A stretch of 64,000 nt of DNA from DASYPQ01 sp041488095 (GTDB taxonomy: Bacteria > Planctomycetota > UBA1135 > GCA-002686595), in assembly GCA_041488095.1 (NCBI GenBank), contig JBGPOP010000004.1:87271-151270 (forward strand), in the 5' to 3' direction. The notes below the pieces were generated by a model. The model ran no database searches. It worked only from the letters and a program-made list of their open reading frames with translations, and was not told the origin of the DNA. The translations under genes were made by a program, and so were the position numbers. Positions 57,463-64,000 of this stretch are shown in pieces (positions within the stretch are counted from its first letter, which is position 1; each line of letters starts with the position of its first letter).

Positions 57463-59322
57463 ATGAGCATTCCTCCCCAAGCGGGCGTCGAAGATCGCCT
57501 GCAGAAGTTCGAGAGCGTGGTGATCCGCTTCGCCGGCGACTCCGGCGACGGCATGCAGATCACCGGCAACCAGTTCACCCAGACTTCGGCCCTGTTCGGG
57601 AACGACCTGGCGACCTTTCCCGACTTCCCGGCCGAGATCCGCGCTCCTGCGGGAACGCGGCCGGGCGTGTCGGGTTTCCAGATCCGCTTCGCGTCGACCG
57701 ACATCCACACACCCGGCGACGCCCCCGACGTGCTCGTCGCGATGAATCCTGCGGCGCTGGCCGTCAACCTCCACGACCTGAAGCCCGGCGGGGTCCTCAT
57801 CGTCAACACCGGGCAGTTCAAGGAGCAGGACCTCGCCAAGGCGCGCCTCGACAAGAACCCGTTGACCGACGGGTCGCTCGATGGCTATCGGGTGATCCAG
57901 ATCGACATCAACAAGCGGGTCGCCGACGCGCTCCTGGGCTCGCCGCTCTCGCCGAAGGAGGTCCAGCGCTGCAAGAACTTCTACACGCTGGGTCTGATGT
58001 ACTGGCTCTACAACCGTCCTCTCGATCCCACGCTGGCGTGGCTCGCGGACAAGTTCGCGAAGACGCCCGATCTCGTCGAGGCGAACCAGAAAGCCCTGCG
58101 CGCCGGCTACAACGCGGGCGACATCCACGAGCTGTTCCAGGGCCGCTACGAGGTGCCCAAGTGCGAGACGATGCCCAAAGGCACGTACCGCAACATCATG
58201 GGCAATCAGGCGGTTGCGATGGGCCTCGTCGCGGGCGCGGAGCGGGCCGGGCTCAAGCTCTTCTTCGGCTCCTACCCGATCACGCCCGCCTCGCCGATCC
58301 TCGAGCAGCTCGCGGCGTACAAGAACCACGGCGTGATGACCATGCAGGCCGAGGACGAGATCGCGGCCGTGTGTTCCGCGATCGGCAGCTCCTTCGTGGG
58401 ACGCCTCGGCGCGACCGCGACCTCCGGGCCGGGCATGGCGCTCAAGCAGGAGGGCATCGGCCTCGCCATCGCGATCGAGCTTCCGCTGGTGATCGTCGAC
58501 GTGCAGCGCGGCGGCCCTTCGACCGGCCTGCCGACGAAGACCGAGCAGGCCGACCTCCTGCAGGTGATCTTCGGCCGCAACAGCGAGGCCTGGCTCCCCG
58601 TCGTCGCCTGCGCGACGCCGTCGGACGCATTCGATTGCGCGGTCGAGGCCTGCCGCATCGCGGTGCAGTACATGACGCCGGTGGTCCTGCTCTCGGACGG
58701 CTACATCGCCAACGGCTCTGAGCCTTGGAAGCTGCCGGAGGTCGAGGATCTGCCGAGCTTCCCGGTGACCTTCCGCTCGGATCCCAAGGACTTCCAACCC
58801 TACAGCCGCGACGAGCGCCTCGCGCGGCCGTGGGTCAAGCCGGGCACGCCCGGCCTCGAGCACCGCGTCGGCGGCCTCGAGAAGGAGCACCTCACCGGCA
58901 ACATCAGCTACGACGCCGAGAACCACGAGTTCATGGTCAAGCTGCGCGCCCAGAAGGTGATGGCCGTGCGCGAGTCGATCCCGACGCCGAAGGTGCACGG
59001 ACCCGCGAAGGGCGAAGTCCTCGTGCTCGGCTGGGGCTCGACCCTGGGAACGATCACCGGCGCGATCGAGCAGCTGCAGAAGGAAGGCGTCAAGGTCGCG
59101 CGGATGCACCTGAGACACGTGTGGCCGCTGCCGCACGGGCTCGACGACATCTTCGGGCGGTACACGAGCATCCTCGTGCCCGAGATGAACCTCGGCCAGA
59201 TGGTGCGCGTCCTGCGCAGCGAGTATCCGCACCACAACTTCGTGAGCTACCCCAAGGTGCAGGGTCAGCCGTTCCGGGTTGACGAGATCACGCAGCGCGT
59301 CCTCAGCCTGATGGAGAAGTAG
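57463..59322 (+). CDS. korA: 2-oxoacid:acceptor oxidoreductase subunit alpha (gamma-alpha fusion)
   Basis: A 619-residue alpha subunit of a 2-oxoacid:ferredoxin oxidoreductase, probably 2-oxoglutarate type. The gamma domain is first: VVIRFAGDSGDGMQITGNQF and FPAEIRAPAGTRPGVSGFQI. The alpha domain follows with FFGSYPITPASPILEQLA, AEDEIAAVCSAIGSSFVG, TSGPGMALKQEGIGLAI and VDVQRGGPSTGLPTKTEQAD. The C-terminal domain II is complete. GGAG lies five bases before ATG 57463. KorB follows after two bases. Such enzymes oxidise 2-oxoacids with CoA and reduce ferredoxin; substrate choice between 2-oxoglutarate and others is inferred from the fusion type. Confidence 0.9.
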   Translation: MSIPPQAGVEDRLQKFESVVIRFAGDSGDGMQITGNQFTQTSALFGNDLATFPDFPAEIRAPAGTRPGVSGFQIRFASTDIHTPGDAPDVLVAMNPAALAVNLHDLKPGGVLIVNTGQFKEQDLAKARLDKNPLTDGSLDGYRVIQIDINKRVADALLGSPLSPKEVQRCKNFYTLGLMYWLYNRPLDPTLAWLADKFAKTPDLVEANQKALRAGYNAGDIHELFQGRYEVPKCETMPKGTYRNIMGNQAVAMGLVAGAERAGLKLFFGSYPITPASPILEQLAAYKNHGVMTMQAEDEIAAVCSAIGSSFVGRLGATATSGPGMALKQEGIGLAIAIELPLVIVDVQRGGPSTGLPTKTEQADLLQVIFGRNSEAWLPVVACATPSDAFDCAVEACRIAVQYMTPVVLLSDGYIANGSEPWKLPEVEDLPSFPVTFRSDPKDFQPYSRDERLARPWVKPGTPGLEHRVGGLEKEHLTGNISYDAENHEFMVKLRAQKVMAVRESIPTPKVHGPAKGEVLVLGWGSTLGTITGAIEQLQKEGVKVARMHLRHVWPLPHGLDDIFGRYTSILVPEMNLGQMVRVLRSEYPHHNFVSYPKVQGQPFRVDEITQRVLSLMEK

Positions 59323-59324
59323 CG

Positions 59325-60359
59325 ATGGCACATGAGACGACGACCGCTCCGATGACCACCCCGGGCCCCGCCCCGGTGACCAAGAAGGACTTCAAGTCGG
59401 ACCAGGAGGTCCGGTGGTGCCCGGGTTGCGGCGACTACGCGATCCTGAACATGGTCCAGACCGTGATGGCGGGCCTCGGCATCCCGCGGCACGACATCGT
59501 GTTCGTCAGCGGGATCGGCTGCTCCTCGCGCTTTCCCTACTACATGAACACCTACGGGCTGCACTCGATCCACGGGCGCGCGCCGGCGTTCGCGACGGGG
59601 ATCAAGTCCGCGAACCCGAAGCTCTCGGTGTGGCTCGCGACCGGAGACGGCGACGGCCTCTCGATCGGTGGGAACCACCTCGCGCACATCCTGCGCCGCA
59701 ACGTCGACGTCAAGATCCTGCTCTTCAACAACCAGATCTACGGGCTGACGAAGGGCCAGTACTCGCCGACGTCGCCGGTGGGCCAGAAGACGAAAAGCTC
59801 GCCCATGGGGACGATCGACCGGCCGTTCAACCCGCTCGCCTTCGCGCTGGGCTGCAACGCGACTTTCGTCGCGCGCACGATCGACACGCACCAGAAGCAC
59901 ATGCAGGGCGTCCTCGAAGCCGCCGCGCAGCACAAGGGCGCGAGCTTCGTCGAGATCTATCAGAACTGCAACATCTTCAACGACGGCGCGTTCGACGACA
60001 TCGCCGCGCGCGACGTGCGCGATGACCGCACGGTCGACCTGCGGCCGGGCAAGCCGCTCGTGTACGGCAAGAACTCCGACAAGGGGATCAAGATCGACGC
60101 CATGGAGACGAAGGTCGTGTCCGCCGCAGAGGCGACCGTGTGGAACGCGTCGACGAAGTCCGGCGCGCCGGCCTACGTGCTGGCGGAGATGGACCTCGAG
60201 AAGCCCGAGAAGCCCGTGCCGATCGGGATCTTCCGCTCGGTCGAGGAGCCGACCTACGACCAGGAGATCAACCGGCAGGTCGCGGCCGCGATCGCGAAGC
60301 GTGGGCCGGGCAAGCTGCGTGACCTGATCTGGTCGGGCGAGACTTGGGAGGTGAGCTGA
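59325..60359 (+). CDS. korB: 2-oxoacid:acceptor oxidoreductase subunit beta
   Basis: The TPP-binding beta subunit, 344 residues. WCPGCGDYAILNMVQ and FVSGIGCSSRFPYYMNTYG hold the cluster-binding cysteines; the TPP/Mg motif is TGDGDGLSIGGNHLAH with LLFNNQIYGLTKGQYSPTSP. ENC-type Cys later is QNCNIFNDGAF. The first 20 residues are a low-complexity Thr/Pro stretch. It is separated from korA by two bases, clearly one operon. The heterodimer would supply reduced ferredoxin, possibly to the complex I encoded at the start of the window. Confidence 0.92.
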   Translation: MAHETTTAPMTTPGPAPVTKKDFKSDQEVRWCPGCGDYAILNMVQTVMAGLGIPRHDIVFVSGIGCSSRFPYYMNTYGLHSIHGRAPAFATGIKSANPKLSVWLATGDGDGLSIGGNHLAHILRRNVDVKILLFNNQIYGLTKGQYSPTSPVGQKTKSSPMGTIDRPFNPLAFALGCNATFVARTIDTHQKHMQGVLEAAAQHKGASFVEIYQNCNIFNDGAFDDIAARDVRDDRTVDLRPGKPLVYGKNSDKGIKIDAMETKVVSAAEATVWNASTKSGAPAYVLAEMDLEKPEKPVPIGIFRSVEEPTYDQEINRQVAAAIAKRGPGKLRDLIWSGETWEVS

Positions 60360-60386
60360 GTCGGGGTCGACCTTGGCCGCGTCCGG

Positions 60387-60662
60387 TCACGCCAGCTTCG
60401 CCACGTCCCCGAGCTTGCGCCAGCGCACGACCGATGCGGCGTCGAAGGCGAAGTCCTTCTTCTTGACGTCGACACCGTACGTCGCCGTCTCGCGGATGTA
60501 CGTCTCGGGGTCGGCACCCGGCGGCGGGTCCCACACGTCGCAATCGTGCATCAGGACCTGGAAACCGTTGGTGCTGTCGAAGCGGCCGATGATCACGCAG
60601 CCGTTCTGCGTCTCGATGACGAGGTTCTGGCCGTGCGGGGCCGTGCCGATCGGGGTGCTCAT
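60387..60662 (-). CDS. Small protein of unknown function, Lsm-like beta pattern
   Basis: A 91-residue acidic protein. QNLVIETQNGCVIIGRFDST and GFQVLMHDCDVWDPP suggest a small beta-barrel reminiscent of Lsm/SH3-like folds, followed by YIRETATYGVDVKKKDFAFD. I do not recognise the family, and the fold is a guess. ATG 60662 is divergent from ilvE across 69 bases and its end lies 27 bases from the korB stop. Confidence 0.5.
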   Translation of the reverse strand: MSTPIGTAPHGQNLVIETQNGCVIIGRFDSTNGFQVLMHDCDVWDPPPGADPETYIRETATYGVDVKKKDFAFDAASVVRWRKLGDVAKLA

Positions 60663-60731
60663 GGCGGTCAGACGGGTTCTTGGCCGCCCGCCGGTTCCGC
60701 CGGACGGGCCCTGGATCGTACCATTCACGGC

Positions 60732-61652
60732 ATGAAGCTCACCCCGTCCCCCTTCATCTGGATGAACGGCGAGTTCGTGCCCTGGGACAAGGCGCAGATC
60801 CACGTCCTCTCGCACGGCCTCCACTACGGATCGAACGTCTTCGAGGGCATCCGCGCCTACGCGACGTCGAAGGGGACGGCGGTGCTCGCGCTCGACGCGC
60901 ACGTGGCGCGGTTCTTCAACTCCTGCAAGATCGTGGACCTCCCCCTGCGCTTCGAACCCGCTGAGGTGCGCGAAGCGATCCTCGAGACCGTGAAGCGCAA
61001 CGGCCACGACTACTGCTACATCCGCCCGATCGCCTGGCGCGGATACGGGGCGCTCGGCGTGTTCCCCGACGAGTGCCCGGTCGAGATGGCGATCGCGACC
61101 TTCCCCTGGGTCACCCACTTCGGCTCCGACGCGCGCGAGAAGGGGGTCGACGCCGGCGTGTCGAGCTGGCGGCGGATGGCGCCCGACACGCTGCCCGCGA
61201 TGGCCAAGGTCGCGGGCAACTACGTCAACTCGCAGCTCGTCGTGTGCGAGGCGCGGGCGCACGGCTACCACGAGGGCCTCGTGCTCGACGTCGGGGGCTA
61301 CGTCAGCGAAGGCAGCGGACAGAACCTGTTCCTGGTCCAGGGCGGCCGGCTGCACACGCCGCCGATCGGGGCCTCGATCCTGGCTGGCGTGACGCGCGCG
61401 ATCACGATCCAGCTCGCCTCGGACCTCTCGATCCCGCTGGTCCAGATGCGCATCCCGCGCGAGATGCTGTACACGGCCGACGAGCTCTTTTTCACCGGCA
61501 CGGCGGCGGAGATCACGCCGATCCGCAGCGTCGACCGGAAGCCGGTGGGCTCGGGCGCGCGGGGTCCGATCACTCAGACCCTCCAAGAGCGCTTCTTCGG
61601 CGTCCTCCACGGCGAGTTCGCGGACCGCTACGGCTGGCTGACGCCGGTCTGA
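60732..61652 (+). CDS. ilvE: Branched-chain-amino-acid aminotransferase
   Basis: A fold-type IV PLP aminotransferase, 306 residues, transferring the amino group between branched-chain amino acids and 2-oxoglutarate. Motifs: PFIWMNGEFVPWDKAQIHVL, HGLHYGSNVFEGIRAY, YIRPIAWRG, the PLP Lys in AMAKVAGNYVNSQL, VLDVGGYVSEGSGQNLF and LFFTGTAAEITPI. This set fits IlvE rather than D-amino-acid transaminase or ADC lyase. The start ATG 60732 is favoured over longer frames by the conserved N-terminus. Functionally it pairs with leucine dehydrogenase at 18215. Confidence 0.92.
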   Translation: MKLTPSPFIWMNGEFVPWDKAQIHVLSHGLHYGSNVFEGIRAYATSKGTAVLALDAHVARFFNSCKIVDLPLRFEPAEVREAILETVKRNGHDYCYIRPIAWRGYGALGVFPDECPVEMAIATFPWVTHFGSDAREKGVDAGVSSWRRMAPDTLPAMAKVAGNYVNSQLVVCEARAHGYHEGLVLDVGGYVSEGSGQNLFLVQGGRLHTPPIGASILAGVTRAITIQLASDLSIPLVQMRIPREMLYTADELFFTGTAAEITPIRSVDRKPVGSGARGPITQTLQERFFGVLHGEFADRYGWLTPV

Positions 61653-61837
61653 GCCCGCCCGCGTGGCCATCGGGCCGCGTCCGTCACCTTGTCGGAACGC
61701 AGCCCGCGCCCCTCGGGCGGGACCAATGTCGCTGAAAGCGGCGGGGTCCCGGCGGCCCGCGTCCATCGGCATCGCGCGGCCCTCCAGGGTTCGCGATTTG
61801 CTATGCCGCGGCCCCGCCTCGAGCCGAAAGGTGAACG

Positions 61838-63679
61838 ATGCCGCGCCCGAACTTCGCTCCGATCTTCGCTGCTCTCTCCCTGTCCTCGATCGCCCTCGGC
61901 CTCCAGGGGCCGCCCGTGTTCGACGTCACCTCGCGCGGCAAACCACCTGCCGGCCAACGCGTAGGTCCACCGCCCCGGTACGGAGGACCCGGCGACAGCG
62001 CGCCGCCCAGCGGAACCGGAGCTTCGAGCGCTCCTGCCGGGCCCGCCGCCCCGACACCCACGACCGCTGCCCCGAACGCGCCGACCCCTGCGGCAGCGCC
62101 TCACTCGCCGGGCCTGCCCACGCCGGTCGCTCTCACGACCGAGAGCGACGACGGCTGGTGGCTGTGGTGGGAGTACAACAAGATGGAGTTCCTGCGGCCG
62201 AACCGCCTGGGCCTGTGGGGTCTGCCTGCCACCGGGGACGACCCCGAGAGCCTGCTCGATGCGCGCAGCGGCGTCGCGCGGCGCTCTCTGGGTCCGGTGC
62301 TCGTCGGAGCCCTCTCCGATCCCGACGCGGAGATCCGGTCGGCCGCTGCGATCGCGCTCTCGCGCGTCGCGCGCGGCGAGGCGGTCGAGCCCCTCCTGCG
62401 CCTGCTCTCCGATCCGAACGCCGAGGTGCGCGAGCATGCGATCCTGGCGTTGGGTGCGAGCGGCGCGGCTGAAGGCGTGCTGCCCCTGCTCGCCATCGCC
62501 CGCGATGGCACTCCGGTCGCGGGCTCGAAGCAACGGGTCTCGCCCTACGCTTCCCCGCTCGCGATCGTGGCCCTCGCGCTGGGCAGGCGCGGCGGCTTCG
62601 ACCCACGGGTCGACGGCGAGGTCGCGCGGATCGCGCGAGAGCGCAGTACCGCGGATCGCGAGGCGGTCGCGACGGCGGCCCTGATCTACCAGACGCTCGC
62701 GCCTTGCGCCGAGATCGGAAGGCTGGCCCTGGAGATGGCCGACGACGTGAGCCTTTCTCCGAGCGTGCGCTGCCGCGCGGCCGAGTGCCTGCGCCAATCG
62801 AGCGACAGCGGAGCGCCCGCCCGTCTCGAGCGGTTCCTTTCCGGCCCGCGGCTCGATCTGCGCCGCTCGGCGGCGCTCGCGTTGGGGAGTGTCCGTGACC
62901 CCGAAGCCCTGCCTTCGCTCTTCGCCGCCTTCGAGCTCGAGCCCGAACCGTTGACGCGAGGCTTCATCCTGATCTCGATCGGCAGGCAGGGCGGCGAGAA
63001 GGCCAGCGACCGTCTCATGCGCGCCCTGAAGGACGGGGATACCGGGATGCGCAAGTGGGGCGCGCTCGCGCTGGGGATCCTGGCGCGCTCCGAGGGAGAT
63101 CCCGCCATCGCCAAGGCGATCCGGGAAGCGTCGACCCGCGAGAAGAGCCGCGAAGCCACCGCCGCCTATTGGATCGCGGCGGGGCTCGCGCGCGACGAGC
63201 TCTCGCGGCCCGCGATCCGGGATGGCCTGGCGCACGCCTCCGACCCGCGCCAGCGCATGTACGCTGCCACCGCGCTCGCGCTTCTCGGCGGGGAGGCCTC
63301 GATCACCGCGCTGCGTGCGCGGCTGGATCCGGAGGACTCGCCCGTCGTGCAAGCGTCGATCGCGGCCGCGCTCGGCTACCTCGGCCGCCGCGAGGACGCG
63401 CCGGCCCTGATGAGCGCGCTCCAGCGGCTGCGCGAGCCCGGCTTGCAGGGACTCGCCGCGACGGCACTCTCCTTCCACGGTTCGGTGGAGGCCTTCATGG
63501 CCCTGAGCGAGCTCGCCCGCGGCGATTCGGGCCCGAGCGTCCGCCGTGCCGCCGCGATCGAGGGTTTGGGGATGATGCTCGGCGACTCGCCGCCGCTGCT
63601 CTTCGCGGAGGTCTCGAGGCAGGCGAACTACACGGTGTTCAACGAGTGGGTCAAGGGACTCTTCCAGGTCACGCTGTAG
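61838..63679 (+). CDS. Exported HEAT-repeat protein
   Basis: A 613-residue exported protein. The signal peptide is followed by a Pro/Ala-rich linker (about residues 35-90), a Trp-rich DGWWLWWEYNKMEFL motif, and then a long array of HEAT/PBS-lyase-like helical repeats: DPDAEIRSAAAIALSRVARG, DPNAEVREHAILALGASGAA, RRSAALALGSVRDPEALPSL, KWGALALGILA, AATALALLGG, ASIAAALGYLGR. AAAGGTGA precedes the ATG by about three bases. HEAT arrays mediate protein interaction; the Trp motif recurs in planctomycetal proteins of this kind as I recall. Partner unknown. Confidence 0.8.
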   Translation: MPRPNFAPIFAALSLSSIALGLQGPPVFDVTSRGKPPAGQRVGPPPRYGGPGDSAPPSGTGASSAPAGPAAPTPTTAAPNAPTPAAAPHSPGLPTPVALTTESDDGWWLWWEYNKMEFLRPNRLGLWGLPATGDDPESLLDARSGVARRSLGPVLVGALSDPDAEIRSAAAIALSRVARGEAVEPLLRLLSDPNAEVREHAILALGASGAAEGVLPLLAIARDGTPVAGSKQRVSPYASPLAIVALALGRRGGFDPRVDGEVARIARERSTADREAVATAALIYQTLAPCAEIGRLALEMADDVSLSPSVRCRAAECLRQSSDSGAPARLERFLSGPRLDLRRSAALALGSVRDPEALPSLFAAFELEPEPLTRGFILISIGRQGGEKASDRLMRALKDGDTGMRKWGALALGILARSEGDPAIAKAIREASTREKSREATAAYWIAAGLARDELSRPAIRDGLAHASDPRQRMYAATALALLGGEASITALRARLDPEDSPVVQASIAAALGYLGRREDAPALMSALQRLREPGLQGLAATALSFHGSVEAFMALSELARGDSGPSVRRAAAIEGLGMMLGDSPPLLFAEVSRQANYTVFNEWVKGLFQVTL

Positions 63680-63710
63680 GGAAACGCAGCCGGGCGGCCG
63701 GAAGTCGGGT

Positions 63711-64000
63711 TCACCGCGGCACGAGCCGCGTGCCCGCGATCAGGTCGTGAGGACCGCGCGTCGGGCTCCACACCGACCAGACCAGGCCGAGGCCAAAGAC
63801 CGCCATCAGGGCCAGGGCCAGCGGGGCGAGCACGCCCCCCGACGACGTCGGGAGAACGGCGAGGGCGAGGACGAAAGCGACGAGGGGCGACCCCAGGATC
63901 AAGGCTCGTCCCGCGCAGCGCAGGCGCGACGCGCGTGCTCCCCGACGATCGCGGATGTCCATGCCGAACAGCCGCAGCGAGAGACCGCCGCGAAGAAGAA
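63711..64000 (-). CDS. RDD-family membrane protein, truncated by the window end
   Basis: The C-terminal ~96 codons of an RDD-family protein; the 5' end lies beyond 64000. Reading in from the edge gives LLRGGLSLRLFGMDIRDRRG, then a membrane segment (ILGSPLVAFVLALAVLP) and another (LALALMAVFGLGLVW), and the family-like ending GPHDLIAGTRLVPR. RDD proteins often have two Arg/Asp-flanked helices and unknown transport roles. The internal ATG at 63962 is probably not the real start. Confidence 0.75.
   Translation of the reverse strand, partial: LLRGGLSLRLFGMDIRDRRGARASRLRCAGRALILGSPLVAFVLALAVLPTSSGGVLAPLALALMAVFGLGLVWSVWSPTRGPHDLIAGTRLVPR

Overview
The window is very GC-rich, densely coded bacterial chromosome with no mobile element, CRISPR array or RNA gene that I can recognise. 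Gene content points to Planctomycetota, most likely one of the uncultured or recently cultured marine, Poly30-like lineages. The evidence is a large secreted cytochrome/beta-propeller protein ending in a Cys/Gly-rich FCFGDG..CPCGN domain (49024-52281), FIST, HEAT, RDD and DUF4097 proteins, an atypical Ser/Thr kinase, type I phosphodiesterase genes paired with tiny ribbon-helix-helix-like genes, and split 2-oxoacid:ferredoxin oxidoreductase genes. Assignment to the phylum is inference from protein style, not from a marker gene.

Layout. (1) 1-9892: a respiratory complex I operon nuoB(partial)-C-D-H-I-J-K-L-M-N with tight or overlapping junctions and no nuoE/F/G between D and H. (2) 9923-15292, minus strand: a TIGR03087-like glycosyltransferase, prmA (TTG start) and a DinG-family helicase with a decayed exonuclease domain. 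(3) 15647-24483: topA with four zinc fingers, leucine dehydrogenase, an atypical protein kinase, a small lipoprotein, a type II methionine aminopeptidase and mutS. (4) 24634-27001: a three-gene envelope cluster resembling COG3014, YcfL and LpoB, followed by a 338-bp gap with three hairpins. (5) 27340-38565: sugar epimerase, ATP-type PEP carboxykinase, a TPR protein, a DUF59 Fe-S maturation protein, an RluA-type pseudouridine synthase, two coupled amidohydrolase-family genes with missing metal ligands, a LOG-family protein and small lipoproteins. (6) 38763-48340: sulfate activation genes (sat, cysC, cysQ) interleaved with three alkaline-phosphatase-superfamily genes, two small ribbon-helix-helix-like proteins and an Oxa1/EMC3-like membrane protein. 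(7) 48443-57164: peroxiredoxin, the large secreted cytochrome, a TPR protein, a perfect 18-bp inverted repeat, a Mut7-C protein, a protein matching only the N-terminal half of SecY, rhodanese, DUF4097 and FIST proteins. (8) 57463-64000: korA-korB, a small unknown, ilvE, a HEAT-repeat protein and a truncated RDD protein.

How it may work together. A complex I without an evident NADH module, together with KorAB producing reduced ferredoxin, suggests but does not prove ferredoxin-linked respiration. PEP carboxykinase, leucine dehydrogenase and a branched-chain aminotransferase fit growth on amino and organic acids. The sat/cysC/cysQ group makes and turns over PAPS. Its phosphodiesterase partners, and the absence of reductase genes here, suggest use of activated sulfate for sulfated envelope material rather than cysteine synthesis. 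That region and the half-SecY gene are the least explained parts of the window.
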